DNA from: Phytoactinopolyspora limicola
GTDB lineage: Bacteria; Actinomycetota; Actinomycetes; Jiangellales; Jiangellaceae
Length of the DNA: 64,000 bases
Assembly: GCF_011320225.1 (NCBI RefSeq)
Contig: NZ_JAAOEN010000002.1
Coordinates: forward strand, 62,001 to 126,000
Reading direction: 5' to 3'
Below are positions 42,030-51,070 of the stretch, one piece after another. Both the position numbers and the translations under genes were made by a program. Below the pieces are notes generated by a model. That model ran no database searches. It saw only the letters and a program-made list of their open reading frames with translations, and had not been told where the DNA came from. How positions within the stretch are numbered: position 1 is the first letter of the stretch; each line of letters begins with the position of its first letter.

Positions 42030-42506
42030 CTATTTGTCTTCCAGCTCGCCCGCGACCACTGTGATCGCGTCCATCACGGCCCGGTGGGAGTAGCCACCGG
42101 ACGGGAGCGTCGCGATGTTGCGGTAGCGGACCACGCCTGTGCGGTCGACGAGGACAGTGCCCGATTCCTGCATCGAGCCGAAGACCTTGCGCGCTAGCCC
42201 AATCGCCGCGTGGGGCGTACCCTCGGTAGCCATCGCCACGGCGAATGGCAGCTGCGTCCGGGCGGCCCATCGAGTCGCCGTGTCGGGATCGTCGGGCACG
42301 GCCACGACGATGGTGGTCCCATGGGCAGCGTAGTCGGCGGCATTCACCGCGAGGCGTTTGACGTGCCGGTTACACATCGGGCATCCGGTGTGGCGCATGA
42401 AGTAGATGAGCACGTGACTCTTGCCGCGGAAGTCGTGCAGGCGGATAGCCGCACCGCTGGTGTCGGTCAGCTGCAGATCAGGCGCAAATCGGCCTACCTT
42501 GATCAT
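42030..42506 (-). CDS. Peroxiredoxin-like (AhpC/TSA) thiol peroxidase
   Basis: A 158-residue protein with a thioredoxin fold (VGRFAPDLQLTDTSGAAIRL, LIYFMRHTGCPMCNRHVKRL). Two Cys are in the motif GCPMC, and the strand/turn GTVLVDRTGVVRYRNIA follows. It differs from classic AhpC (VCPTE), so it may be a thiol peroxidase or a thioredoxin-like redox protein. AAAGGAGAAAAT before the ATG is one of the best ribosome-binding sites in the window, which predicts high translation. It leads the operon with the ECF sigma gene. Confidence 0.82.
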   Translation of the reverse strand: MIKVGRFAPDLQLTDTSGAAIRLHDFRGKSHVLIYFMRHTGCPMCNRHVKRLAVNAADYAAHGTTIVVAVPDDPDTATRWAARTQLPFAVAMATEGTPHAAIGLARKVFGSMQESGTVLVDRTGVVRYRNIATLPSGGYSHRAVMDAITVVAGELEDK

Positions 42507-42683
42507 ATTTTCTCCTTTCGACTAGCGACACCCGAGATCAGTGAGTCGCCTGAAGAGAAGAGACGCACACCCGGGAAAAGGATTCGTCTGCGACCAAGAT
42601 GGGGTCCGCGGCGACGTCGAGAGCACACATGTCACTTCGACCTCCGGTCCGTGAACTTGCTCAGGTGGATGCGCTGGCGCCGT

Positions 42684-43979
42684 CTATAGCGTGGGTGCAC
42701 TACGAATGTCGATCGGTTGCCACAGGCGATCGATTGGCATGACGTGGAGACGGTCTTCATACGTGAAAGACCGGCGGCCGGTGGTGAACACCACACCGGC
42801 ACCGAAGCGTGGGCCGAGCGCGTCACGAAGTTGTTTTAGGCCGGTGAAGTCGGCTCCCGTAGCCCGTTCGTTCGCCTTGACCTCGAACGCGACTACCACG
42901 CCGTCGTCGAACTCGACAACGACGTCAACCTCGGCTCCATCGCTAGTACGCCAGTGGCCAACAGTGACCGGCTCATCGAGCCAGGAGACCTGCTTACGGA
43001 TCTCACCGACGACGAAGGTCTCCAGCAGATTACCGAAGTCCGCCAACGCGGAAGGGGTGGGGGCGGAGAGCTTTGCCGGCGCGAGCCGAAGCAAACGAGC
43101 AGCGAGTCCGGAGTCGACTACGTGGATTTTCGGCCGAGCGCTCACCCGGGACCGCAGCGTCTTTCCCCACGACGGAAGCCGCACGACGAGAAACAGGTCT
43201 TCCAGCAGTCGCAGATGCGCCTCCGCTGTCTTGCGTTCAACACCGACCGAGTCGGCCGCTTTCGTGATGTTAAGCAATTGGCCGGTCTGAGCCGCGCTAT
43301 ACCTGAGCAGATCTGTCAACGACTGTCGCTGCCTGAGCCGGACGAGCTCAGCAGCATCACGCTCGACCGATTGACGCAGGTAGTCATCGAACCACCTCGC
43401 GCGCGTAGTCTCCGAACGATGTACCGCAAGTGGAAGTCCGCCCGCACATGCTCTTGACACATAGTCCACCCGCGTCGTGCCGGAGGCCGGGTGCTGCGCG
43501 ACAGCTGCTTCCGGGAAGTCCCGCAATCCCTGCAACAGGTTCTCCTCGTCACCGGCCAGTTCACCTTGCGACAGCGGCCAGATCGTCATCGTGTGAAGTC
43601 GGCCGGTCAGTGCCTGCGCGGTCTGCGGCAATGCGTCCTGGCGCGTCGAGCCGGTGATGACCGCGACTCCGGGACGGCTTCCCTCTCGGTTCAGACGCGT
43701 CTTTATCGCGTCCAGCACATCCGTCGCACGCTGATACTCATCCACGCACAAAGGGGTCTGGCCAGTGACAAACCAGGCCGGATTGCCGATTGCCGCCTCT
43801 CTGGTCTCGATGTCGTCCAGATCGATGACCTCAACCCCATGCGAGTCAGCGAAGGCTCGCAGAACAGTAGACTTGCCCACCGATCGCGGCCCATGCAAGG
43901 CGATGACGGGCTCATCGGCCACCCGATCCACGAGCGCGGCACTAACCCTCCGCTTAACAAGCCCCCGAGCTGGCGCCAT
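42684..43979 (-). CDS. AAA+ ATPase with DUF4143 nuclease-like C-terminus
   Basis: A 431-residue protein. Walker A is LHGPRSVGKST (residues 28-38), Walker B LCVDEYQRATDVL (about 77) and sensor AVITGSTRQDALP. The last 150 residues form the DUF4143 domain, with a restriction-like core DGAEVDVVVEFDDGVVVAFE followed by VKA (a D-E-K arrangement). Such proteins are common near mobile DNA; some behave like single-gene addiction or defence factors, but the role is not settled. Four 23-bp repeats stand directly upstream of the ATG. Confidence 0.87.
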   Translation of the reverse strand: MAPARGLVKRRVSAALVDRVADEPVIALHGPRSVGKSTVLRAFADSHGVEVIDLDDIETREAAIGNPAWFVTGQTPLCVDEYQRATDVLDAIKTRLNREGSRPGVAVITGSTRQDALPQTAQALTGRLHTMTIWPLSQGELAGDEENLLQGLRDFPEAAVAQHPASGTTRVDYVSRACAGGLPLAVHRSETTRARWFDDYLRQSVERDAAELVRLRQRQSLTDLLRYSAAQTGQLLNITKAADSVGVERKTAEAHLRLLEDLFLVVRLPSWGKTLRSRVSARPKIHVVDSGLAARLLRLAPAKLSAPTPSALADFGNLLETFVVGEIRKQVSWLDEPVTVGHWRTSDGAEVDVVVEFDDGVVVAFEVKANERATGADFTGLKQLRDALGPRFGAGVVFTTGRRSFTYEDRLHVMPIDRLWQPIDIRSAPTL

Positions 43980-43980
43980 A

Positions 43981-44072
43981 TCCTGAAACTACCAGACGTG
44001 AGCCTCTCTAACACCCAGAAGTGAGCGACCTAATTACCCAAATGTGAGCACCCAAACTGTTAGAATGTGACG
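43981..44072. repeat. Four tandem 23-bp degenerate repeats upstream of the DUF4143 ATPase
   Basis: A unit ending in GTGAGC recurs with an exact 23-bp period: GTGAGC at 43998, 44021 and 44044, and GTGACG at 44067. The best-conserved part is CCAnAnGTGAGC. The array starts 2 bases upstream of the ATPase start codon, so it lies in the promoter/5' leader on the minus strand. A repeated operator bound cooperatively by one protein fits this spacing (about two helix turns). Confidence 0.8.
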
Positions 44073-44120
44073 CTCTCCGCAGATCACCCCAGAACCTGGC
44101 GACCGAATCTAACATCCAAC

Positions 44121-44249
44121 TCGGTGACCGAGGCGTTCGTCATGCAGCGATACCTACACCCCGACCTGCTGGAACGGACCGGGATCGGGTCGTTCGACGC
44201 GTGGGCGGCCACGTTCGGCCAGACCGTCACGCAGATGGAGATGGCCCCT
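44121..44249 (+). pseudogene. Fragment of a large SNF2-type helicase/methylase of mobile DNA
   Basis: About 43 codons (SNSVTEAFVMQRYLHPDLLE, then TGIGSFDAWAATFGQTVTQM) match the helicase motif VI region of the very large SNF2-like helicase/N6-methylase proteins found on actinobacterial plasmids and phages. Both sides are lost and there is no start. The pattern SVTEAFVMQRYL is highly characteristic. It sits between the DUF4143 ATPase and a tRNA gene, a common home of mobile-element debris. The remaining bases to 44400 show nothing else I recognise. Confidence 0.7.
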
Positions 44250-44400
44250 AATCGGGGACGGCTGGCAACCAAGCACTCACCAACGGCATCGAGAGATCAG
44301 CGAAGACGAAGGGCGACGATCCGACTCGCCGAGCCGTTCGCCGCCCTCACACCTGAACCGGAATCAACCGATGTCAGGTGTTCTAGTACGTCCTCAATTG

Positions 44401-44473
44401 TGGAGCTGAGGGGATTCGAACCCCTGGCCTCCTCCATGCCATGGAGGCGCGCTACCAACTGCGCCACAGCCCC
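44401..44473 (-). tRNA. tRNA-Ala (anticodon GGC)
   Basis: A 73-base cloverleaf on the minus strand. The acceptor stem is GGGGCTG/CAGCTCC, the D-arm GCGC-AGTTGGTA-GCGC, the anticodon arm CCTCC-ATGGCAT-GGAGG (anticodon GGC, reading GCC) and the T-arm AGGGG-TTCGAAT-CCCCT. The discriminator base is A and CCA is not encoded. GCC is a very frequent codon in this genome. Its 3' end faces the helicase remnant and the DUF4143 gene, so it may have served as an integration site; I found no second copy of the 3' end nearby. Confidence 0.97.
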
Positions 44474-44561
44474 GTGCAAACGCTCAGCTAGCTTAACCGA
44501 CACCGGCCCGGATCTCATAATCGGCCTCCGACCAATGCGATCAGGCCGTTGACCAGCTGGT

Positions 44562-45197
44562 TCAGCCTTCCTCGATGCCGACCGGCGTCGGTAGTGTCCC
44601 GGCGTTGTGCTCCACCAGAATCCAGCCGTCTTCACCTTCACGCAGCATCGACCAGGAGCAGTTCGACAACCCGCCGATGTTGGTGAACAGCTTCAACGGC
44701 ATGCCGATCAGCGCGGCGATCCCCAGGCGGGCAGCACCACCGTGCGAGGTGAGCACGGCCAGTCCGTCCTCGGGCAGCCGGGCCGCGACGTCGGTGACGG
44801 CCGCCACCATGCGGTCGGCTACCTCTTGCCGGGTCTCGCCGCCCCCCACGCGCAGGTGTGGGTCACCGGATCGCCAGGCCCGGTATTCGTCCGGCCAGTG
44901 CTCGGCGATCTCCGCCGCGGTGCATCCCTGCCACTCGCCCGCATACGTCTCACGCAGCCGGACGTCGAGTTCGACGTCCGTGCCGACGAGCGCGGCCAGC
45001 ATAGCCGTGGTGTCTCGAGTGCGTTTGAGATCAGACGTGACGAGCAGCTGCGGCTGTAGCGACGCGAGCCGGGCAGCCGCCTCCCGAGCTTGCTGGCGAC
45101 CGGTTTCGTCCAGGTCGACGTCGGTCTGCCCCTGGAACCGGCCGGCGGCGTTCCATTCGGTCCGACCGTGCCGCCACAGGACGACGCGCCGGCTCAC
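44562..45197 (-). CDS. Histidine phosphatase (phosphoglycerate-mutase-like)
   Basis: A 211-residue phosphatase with the catalytic His in LWRHGRTEWN (about residue 7), the second half motif AVLTSHGGAARLGIAALIGM and Glu-rich middle (RETYAGEWQG). It removes phosphate from a small molecule or sugar phosphate. The GTG at 45197 overlaps the rsfS stop (GTGA). This phosphatase is often placed directly after rsfS in actinobacteria and shares its expression. Confidence 0.9.
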   Translation of the reverse strand: MSRRVVLWRHGRTEWNAAGRFQGQTDVDLDETGRQQAREAAARLASLQPQLLVTSDLKRTRDTTAMLAALVGTDVELDVRLRETYAGEWQGCTAAEIAEHWPDEYRAWRSGDPHLRVGGGETRQEVADRMVAAVTDVAARLPEDGLAVLTSHGGAARLGIAALIGMPLKLFTNIGGLSNCSWSMLREGEDGWILVEHNAGTLPTPVGIEEG

Positions 45198-45586
45198 TCT
45201 CCGGCTCCGCCGCCACGACCGATCTTGACACTCTCGGGGAGAGGAAGCGTCGGACAGTCTTTCCACAGCCGCTCCAGCGCGTAATACACACGCTCCTCCG
45301 CATGCTGCACGTGGACGACGATGTCGATGTAGTCGATGAGGACCCAACGGCCTTCCCGTTCGCCCTCGCGGCGGACGGGTTTGGCGTCGAACTGGCGCAG
45401 CCGCTCCTCGATGGCGTCCACGATGGCCCGGACCTGGCGGTCGTTGGCGGCCGAACAGACGACGAACACGTCGGTGATGACCAATTGGTCGGAGACGTCG
45501 AAGGCGACGATGTCGTCGGCCAGCTTGTCGGCCGCCGCTTCGGCGGCCGCGATAGCGAGGTGTCGAGCGCGATCGGTAGCGGGCAA
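45194..45586 (-). CDS. rsfS: Ribosomal silencing factor RsfS
   Basis: A 130-residue Iojap/RsfS protein: ADDIVAFDVSDQLVITDVFV, VCSAANDRQVRAIVDAIEER, GEREGRWVLIDYIDIVVHVQ. It binds large-subunit protein L14 and stops subunit joining when nutrients are scarce. The TTG at 45586 is chosen because AAAGG stands before it and the protein then begins MPATDRARHLAIAAAEAA, the usual start. It follows nadD on the same strand (49-base gap) and is coupled to the phosphatase gene. Confidence 0.93.
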   Translation of the reverse strand: MPATDRARHLAIAAAEAAADKLADDIVAFDVSDQLVITDVFVVCSAANDRQVRAIVDAIEERLRQFDAKPVRREGEREGRWVLIDYIDIVVHVQHAEERVYYALERLWKDCPTLPLPESVKIGRGGGAGE

Positions 45587-45635
45587 ATCTGAACCTTTCG
45601 GGTTGGCCTCGGCGGAAAGGGGGCCTGGGTGAATC

Positions 45636-46238
45636 CTAGTCTTCTCGGTACAGTCGGCGCTTGTTGATGTACTGGACGATGCCATCGGGCACCAGATACC
45701 AGATGGGTTCCCCCTCGGCCACGCGTTGCCGACACTCGCTAGAGGAGATGGCCAGCGCAGGCACCTCCACCAGCGTCACCTTGCCTTCGGGCAAGCCAGC
45801 GTCGGACAGTATGTGACCCGGGCGAGTACAACCCACGAAATGCGCCAGGTCGAATAGTTCGTCGGCGTTGCGCCAGGTGAGGATCTGCTCCAAGGCGTCG
45901 GCGCCGGTGATGAAGTACAGCTCGCATTCCGCGCCGTACTCGTCGCGTAGATCGCGCAGCGTGTCCACGGTGTAGGTCCTGCCGCCGCGATCGATGTCCG
46001 CCCGGCTCACGGAGAACCGAGGGTTCGACGCGGTAGCGATCACCGTCATCAGATATCGGTCTTCCCCGGCGGTAACCTGCCGGTCTTCCTTCTGCCAGGG
46101 CTGACCGGTGGGCACGAAGACCACCTCGTCCAAGCCGAACCCGTGTTGGACCTCGCTGGCGGCCACGAGGTGGCCATGGTGGATCGGATCGAACGTGCCA
46201 CCCATGATGCCGAGCCGTCGCGGCGAACTCACCGGCAC
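45636..46238 (-). CDS. nadD: Nicotinate-nucleotide adenylyltransferase
   Basis: A 200-residue enzyme with the nucleotidyltransferase motif [20 protein letters not shown] (about residue 11) and the [13 protein letters not shown] motif near the end (the ISSTxIR equivalent). It makes deamido-NAD from nicotinate mononucleotide and ATP. The start is GTG at 46238. nadD followed by rsfS is a conserved actinobacterial order. Confidence 0.95.
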   Translation of the reverse strand: MPVSSPRRLGIMGGTFDPIHHGHLVAASEVQHGFGLDEVVFVPTGQPWQKEDRQVTAGEDRYLMTVIATASNPRFSVSRADIDRGGRTYTVDTLRDLRDEYGAECELYFITGADALEQILTWRNADELFDLAHFVGCTRPGHILSDAGLPEGKVTLVEVPALAISSSECRQRVAEGEPIWYLVPDGIVQYINKRRLYRED

Positions 46239-46323
46239 CGACCCTGGCTAGCGGTATCGTGCTGCGGCTCGGCCAGACGCCGGCACACGCGCGGTGGGTT
46301 CATCGGACGGGGTTCTCCGCGGG

Positions 46324-46467
46324 TCAGGAGTGTGGGCGGCCTTTGCCGAAGGCGAGTGTGATAGCCAACAGGGCAATCAGAATGATGAACGCGCCAATAC
46401 CCCAACCCTCGGCCGGGAATCCGCCGTCGCTCGACGCCTCGTCTGCTAGCAGTACAACCTTCTCCAT
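46324..46467 (-). CDS. 47-residue single-span membrane protein upstream of nadD
   Basis: ATG at 46467 opens MEKVVLLADEASSDGGFPAE, then one helix (GIGAFIILIALLAITLAFG) and a basic tail (KGRPHS). The frame shows clear third-position G/C bias. Small proteins of this plan stand between proA and nadD in several actinobacteria as I recall, so it is probably real; function unknown. Confidence 0.7.
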   Translation of the reverse strand: MEKVVLLADEASSDGGFPAEGWGIGAFIILIALLAITLAFGKGRPHS

Positions 46468-46561
46468 GGCCGTCACCCTATCTCACCTGGTCGAAGGCGC
46501 CAGCACACGGGGCCGGACCCACGCCCCACCCGCGCCGGGTGTCTCGTCAGCCCTGGCCACG

Positions 46562-47824
46562 TCATCCGCGGGTGTGGCCGTCGCCGGTGACGACGTAGGT
46601 GGTGGTGGTCAGTTCACGTAGCCCCATCGGCCCCCGCGCATGCAGCTTCTGCGTGGAGATGCCGATCTCGGCGCCGAAGCCGAACTGCTCCCCGTCGGTG
46701 AACCGAGTGGAAGCGTTCACCATCACCGCCGCGGAGTCGGTTGTGGTGGTGAAGCGGTGCGCCGCGGTGAGGTCGTTGGTGACGATCGCCTCGGTATGCC
46801 CGCTACCCCACCGTCGAATATGGGCGACGGCGTCGTCGAGCGAGTCGACGACCCCGACGGCGAGATCGAGCGACAGGTACTCCGCGGCCCAGTCGTCATC
46901 CGTTGCCGCGGCTACCGTCGCGTCGTGGGATCGGACCCGGTGGTCGCCGTGGACGGTGACACTGGCCTCCCGGAGCGCGGCGAGGACCCGGGGCAGGAAG
47001 GTGTCGGCGACGTCCGTGTGAACCAGCAGTGTTTCGGCAGCGTTGCATACGCTGGGCCGCTGCGTCTTGGCGTTGAGGACGATGTCGAGGGCGTTGTCCA
47101 GATCGGCCGCCGCGTCGACGTAGACATGGCAGTTGCCCACGCCAGTCTCGATGACCGGCACCGTCGACTCCTCCACGACGCTGCGGATCAGCCCGGCGCC
47201 CCCGCGCGGGATCAGCACGTCGACCAGGCCGCGCGCCCGCATCAGGTGTTTGGCCGGCTCGTAACCGTCACCGGGCACGAGTTGTACGGCGTCGACCGGG
47301 ACGTCGGAGACCGCCGCCCCGCCCCGCAGGACCTCGACGATGGCGGCGTTGGACGATGCGGCACTGGACGAGCCGCGCAGCAGGACGGCGTTACCGCTCT
47401 TCAACGCCAACCCGGCGGCGTCGGCGGTGACGTTGGGGCGGGCTTCATAGATGATGCCGACCACACCCATCGGCACCCGGCGCTGGCTGACCCGCAACCC
47501 GTTCGGCAAGGTGTAACCGCGCTCGATCTCACCTACGGGGTCACCCAGGGCGGCGACCTGGCGCAACCCGTCGGCCATGGCTTCGACCCGGCCTTGATCG
47601 AGGCGCAGGCGGTCGATGATGGCGACGCTGGTGCCGTTCTCCTTGGCGCGGGCGACGTCGTCGGCGTTGGCGGCAACGATCCGTTCCGCATGGGACAGCA
47701 ACGCCTCGGCCATAGCCTCGAGTGCGGAGTCTTTCTGCGCGCGGGTGAGGACCGCCAAGTCGGCAGCGGCCGCGCGGGCGCGTCGGGCCGCGTCGAACAC
47801 GGGGGCGGCGAGTTCGTCGGTCAT
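46562..47824 (-). CDS. proA: Gamma-glutamyl phosphate reductase (proline synthesis)
   Basis: A 420-residue aldehyde-dehydrogenase-fold enzyme: [20 protein letters not shown] (about residue 114), [36 protein letters not shown], the catalytic Cys in [17 protein letters not shown] (about 264), and [20 protein letters not shown] at the end. It reduces glutamyl phosphate to the semialdehyde. The ATG at 47824 gives the usual length. Its partner gene proB lies 4.3 kb upstream, separated by accessory genes. Confidence 0.96.
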   Translation of the reverse strand: MTDELAAPVFDAARRARAAAADLAVLTRAQKDSALEAMAEALLSHAERIVAANADDVARAKENGTSVAIIDRLRLDQGRVEAMADGLRQVAALGDPVGEIERGYTLPNGLRVSQRRVPMGVVGIIYEARPNVTADAAGLALKSGNAVLLRGSSSAASSNAAIVEVLRGGAAVSDVPVDAVQLVPGDGYEPAKHLMRARGLVDVLIPRGGAGLIRSVVEESTVPVIETGVGNCHVYVDAAADLDNALDIVLNAKTQRPSVCNAAETLLVHTDVADTFLPRVLAALREASVTVHGDHRVRSHDATVAAATDDDWAAEYLSLDLAVGVVDSLDDAVAHIRRWGSGHTEAIVTNDLTAAHRFTTTTDSAAVMVNASTRFTDGEQFGFGAEIGISTQKLHARGPMGLRELTTTTYVVTGDGHTRG

Positions 47825-47933
47825 ACGTCGAAGTCTACGAGCACTCGCACCCCGGCCCCAGCGGGCCCGCACCCGGTGCCCGAGCGGCAGAGACGGCGCG
47901 GCCGAAGCCGAATCCGCTGGCGCCCGGCTGGTA

Positions 47934-47949
47934 TATTCCAGTTGGAATA
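47934..47949. promoter_or_regulatory. TATTCCA-GT-TGGAATA operator of the PadR/MFS operon
   Basis: A perfect inverted repeat with 7-bp arms and a 2-base centre lies 29 bases upstream of the PadR gene; a further half-site (TTGGAAT) follows at 47952. It is AT-rich against the surroundings and fits an autoregulatory PadR operator. Confidence 0.7.
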
Positions 47950-47978
47950 ATTGGAATGGATGATGTGAGGAGCGAGGA

Positions 47979-48566
47979 GTGGCAACGAAGCTGACGCCGC
48001 TGGCGCTCGCCGCCTTGGAACTCCTGCTCGACCGCCCCATGCACCCCTACGAGATGCACCGCACCATGCGGCTACGCCACACCGACCGGGTGGTCAAACT
48101 CAAAGCGGGCTCGCTCTACCACGCGGTGGAGCGGCTGGAACGCCTCGGCCTGGTCGAGGCCGAGGAGACCGAGCGCAGCGGCCGCCGCCCGGAACGCACC
48201 CGCTACCGCATCACCGATGCCGGCCGCCGGCGTTTCGCCGAGGAGGTCCCCGATCTCATCAGTACTGTCGCGGACGAGTACCCGGCGTTCCCGTTGGGGT
48301 TGGCGTTCAGCGACGACCTGAACCAGGAGGCGGTACTTGCCGCTCTGCGTCGCCGGCGCACCGAACTAGAGAGCCGGATCAAGCAGGAACAGGCCCAGGT
48401 CGCCAGAGTCACCAAGATCGAGTTGCCCGATGTCTACTGGCTAGACCTGCGCTACACGCTCATGGTGCGCCAGGCCGAGCTGGCCTTCGTCGACCAGCTC
48501 ACCGCAGAGATCGAGTCTGGCGAACTGGACTGGGACGCCACCGTGCCGGAGGAAACCCGGACATGA
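47979..48566 (+). CDS. PadR family transcriptional regulator
   Basis: A 195-residue repressor: [20 protein letters not shown] and [20 protein letters not shown] make the N-terminal helices, with [20 protein letters not shown] the recognition part and wing, then a coiled helix pair ([20 protein letters not shown]) for dimerisation. The start is GTG at 47979, with GGAG before it. It overlaps the MFS pump gene (ATGA), the classic drug-sensing pair. Confidence 0.92.
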   Translation: MATKLTPLALAALELLLDRPMHPYEMHRTMRLRHTDRVVKLKAGSLYHAVERLERLGLVEAEETERSGRRPERTRYRITDAGRRRFAEEVPDLISTVADEYPAFPLGLAFSDDLNQEAVLAALRRRRTELESRIKQEQAQVARVTKIELPDVYWLDLRYTLMVRQAELAFVDQLTAEIESGELDWDATVPEETRT

Positions 48567-50197
48567 CCGACGGCGCATCCCGCACCCGACCCTGGCTGGC
48601 GTTCAGCGCGCTGTGCATCGGGTTCTTCATGCTCCTGCTGGACACCACCATCGTCAACATCGCGATCCCGGCCATCCTCGCCGAACTCGAGACCAGCCTC
48701 GAGAACATCATCTGGGTCAACAGCATCTACCTGCTGTCCTTCGCCGTACCGCTGCTGATCACCGGGCGCCTGGGCGACCGGTACGGGCCCAAACAGATCT
48801 TCATCGCCGGTCTCGTCATCTTCACCATCGCCTCACTCGCCTGTGGGCTGGCGACGTCGGTGGGGCCGCTGATCGCCGGCCGGGCCGTTCAGGGCCTCGG
48901 CGCGGCCGCCATGATGCCGCAGACCATGGCGTTCATCTACCACCTGTTCCCGGCGGGCCGGCGCGGCGCCGCGATGGGGGCGTGGGGTGCTACCGCGGGC
49001 GTGGCGACCGTCAGCGGCCCACTACTCGGCGGCGTGATCGTCGACACCCTTGGCTGGCAGTGGATCTTCTACGTCAATCTGCCCATCGGCGTAGTGGCCC
49101 TCACCATGGTGATCCGCCTGGTCCCGAACTGGCAGCCCGGGCACAGCCGCCGCTTCGACCTCCTCGGCATCGGCCTGTTCAGCATCGGCCTGGCCGCGGT
49201 GATCTTCGGCTTACAGGAAGGCGAGCGCTACGACTGGGGTTCGGTCGCCGGCCCGGTCACCGTGTGGTGGATGATCGCCGGTGGGATCGTGTTGCTGGCC
49301 GCGTTCGTCTGGTGGCAACACCGCAACCGCCGCGAACCTCTCCTGCCGCTTCAGCTGTTCACCTTCCGCAGCTTCTCGCAGTCGATCCTGGCCAACGCCA
49401 CGCTCGGCTTCGCGCTCATCGGGAGCATCCTGCCGTTGATGCTGTACCTACAGACCGTCCGTGGCTACTCACCGCTCATGGCGGGTGTGATCTCCGCACC
49501 GATGCCACTCGCGTCGGGTGTCATGTCGGCGATCGTCGGCCGGTTGGCCGAACGGTTCGACGGCCGCAAACTCGGGGGCGCCGGTTTCATCGGCTACAGC
49601 GTCGGCCTCGGTTTGCTGGCCTGGACCATCCGCGCCGACGTGCACCCGGCGGCGTTGACCCCAGCACTCCTGGTCGCCGGCATCGGCATGGGCGCCATCT
49701 TCGCCCCGCTGGCCACGCTCGGCACGTTGAGCCTGCCTCCACACCTGGTCGGTGGCGGCTCCGGCCTGTTCAACACCCTCCGGCAGGTCGGCGCCGTCAT
49801 CGGTAGCGCGTCGGTCGGCGTCCTCTTGCAGGCCCGGCTGAGCGTCGAGCTGACCCGGCAGGCCGAGATCCAGGCGAGCACCCTGCCGCCTGAATACCGG
49901 CAAGGATTCGTCGACCGGATCAGCGAAGGCGCCACACACGTCGGGGAGGTACCGATGGACACCAACGGCGGCGTAGACATCCCGGCCGACCTCCACGACG
50001 TGCCGCCGGACGTGATCGATCAACTTCAGGCCGCGGCCGACACGGTGTTCGTCTACGGCTTCACCGACGCCGTTCGCGCCTCGATCGTGCTCCCCGCGCT
50101 GATTCTCGTGCTCGGCGCGGTGGCGTGCCTGTCGATGCCCCGCCCCGTCGTCGAATCGTTCCGCTCCGTGCGCCGAGACACCGGGGCTGGGAGCTGA
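48563..50197 (+). CDS. MFS multidrug exporter, DHA2 (EmrB/QacA) type
   Basis: A 544-residue protein with 14 predicted helices. Helix 1 carries the family motif CIGFFMLLLDTTIVNIAIPA, and the loop after it RLGDRYGPKQIFIAG (motif A). Motif C-type GATAGVATVSGPLLGGVIVD follows. It pumps drugs out by proton exchange. The gene overlaps padR (ATGA) and belongs to the insertion between proA and proB. Confidence 0.94.
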   Translation: MTDGASRTRPWLAFSALCIGFFMLLLDTTIVNIAIPAILAELETSLENIIWVNSIYLLSFAVPLLITGRLGDRYGPKQIFIAGLVIFTIASLACGLATSVGPLIAGRAVQGLGAAAMMPQTMAFIYHLFPAGRRGAAMGAWGATAGVATVSGPLLGGVIVDTLGWQWIFYVNLPIGVVALTMVIRLVPNWQPGHSRRFDLLGIGLFSIGLAAVIFGLQEGERYDWGSVAGPVTVWWMIAGGIVLLAAFVWWQHRNRREPLLPLQLFTFRSFSQSILANATLGFALIGSILPLMLYLQTVRGYSPLMAGVISAPMPLASGVMSAIVGRLAERFDGRKLGGAGFIGYSVGLGLLAWTIRADVHPAALTPALLVAGIGMGAIFAPLATLGTLSLPPHLVGGGSGLFNTLRQVGAVIGSASVGVLLQARLSVELTRQAEIQASTLPPEYRQGFVDRISEGATHVGEVPMDTNGGVDIPADLHDVPPDVIDQLQAAADTVFVYGFTDAVRASIVLPALILVLGAVACLSMPRPVVESFRSVRRDTGAGS

Positions 50198-50218
50198 GAA
50201 CCGGCGACGGTCACCGGG

Positions 50219-51055
50219 TCAGGCGATCTCCTGCAACCGCGGCAACAACTCGGCGGCCCGCTCCGCCTGGGCCTCGGCCGATCCGCCGTTCGTGATCAGA
50301 ATGACGTCGTCGATGCCGACCCGGGCGTACTTCTCCACCTGGGGCAGAACGTCGGAGACCTGATCGGTGAGCCGCACCTGAACGGTGCGCCGGATGTCCG
50401 CGGGATCCCGCCCGACGTCGGCGCAGTGCTGGTCGAGCACGTCCGACAGCTCCGCCAGCTCCGCCGGGGTGCCGCCCGCGGCGTTCCACACGTCCGCATA
50501 CTGCGCGGTGATGCGTAACGTCCGTTTGCGTCCGCTACCGCCGATCCAGATCGGTGGGTGCGGCCGTTGGATCGGTTTGGGTTCGGCGATCGCCGCGTCG
50601 AGCCGGTAATGGCGGCCCTGGAACGTCGTCGTCGGCTCCGTCCATAAACCGCGGATCAGCTGGCACGCCTCCTCCAGCCGGTCCAGCCGCTCCCCGACTG
50701 TGCCGAACTCCAGCCCGAACATGGTGTGTTCGTTCTCCGCCCATGCGCCGCCGAGGCCGAACTCCAGCCGCCCACCCGAGAGGTGGTCGACGGTCACCGC
50801 CATCTTCGCGAGCACCCCGGGATGCCGGTAGGTGTTGCCGGTGACCATACAACCGATCCTGACGTGCGACGTCGCCTCGGCCATGGCGCCCAGCAACGCC
50901 CAGGCGTCGAAGATGTCCAGGGTGGGATCACCGCCGAGTGAGGCGAGGTGATCCATGTTCCAGCAGTGGTCGAAACCGGCCTCGTCGGCGATGCGCCAGA
51001 CGGCCCGGTACTCGTCGATGTGCGCGTTCTGGCTCAGCTTCAGTCCGAATCGCAT
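50219..51055 (-). CDS. Luciferase-like F420/flavin-dependent oxidoreductase
   Basis: A 278-residue TIM-barrel protein: FDHCWNMDHLASLGGDPTLD, TSHVRIGCMVTGNTYRHPGV (about residue 65), LAKMAVTVDHLSGGRLEFGL and PHPPIWIGGSGRKRTLRI (about 165). The YRHP and GRLEFGLG motifs are those of F420-dependent members. It reduces or oxidises an unknown substrate. It is on the minus strand, 15 bases downstream of a 60-bp palindrome that separates it from the sulfotransferase gene. Confidence 0.85.
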   Translation of the reverse strand: MRFGLKLSQNAHIDEYRAVWRIADEAGFDHCWNMDHLASLGGDPTLDIFDAWALLGAMAEATSHVRIGCMVTGNTYRHPGVLAKMAVTVDHLSGGRLEFGLGGAWAENEHTMFGLEFGTVGERLDRLEEACQLIRGLWTEPTTTFQGRHYRLDAAIAEPKPIQRPHPPIWIGGSGRKRTLRITAQYADVWNAAGGTPAELAELSDVLDQHCADVGRDPADIRRTVQVRLTDQVSDVLPQVEKYARVGIDDVILITNGGSAEAQAERAAELLPRLQEIA

Positions 51056-51070
51056 ACTTCAGTCTCTCAC

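Noticed and set aside
43981-44072. Possible CRISPR array
   Set aside because: Units are only 23 bp, diverged, without unique spacers, and there are no cas genes.
44250-44400. Attachment-site duplicate of the tRNA-Ala 3' end
   Set aside because: I looked for a second copy of the T-arm/3' sequence between 42600 and 44400 and saw none.
46640-47950. Plus-strand open frame of 436 codons opposite proA
   Set aside because: Antisense shadow; His/Gln/Arg/Gly-rich composition and no motif, while proA is complete with its catalytic Cys.
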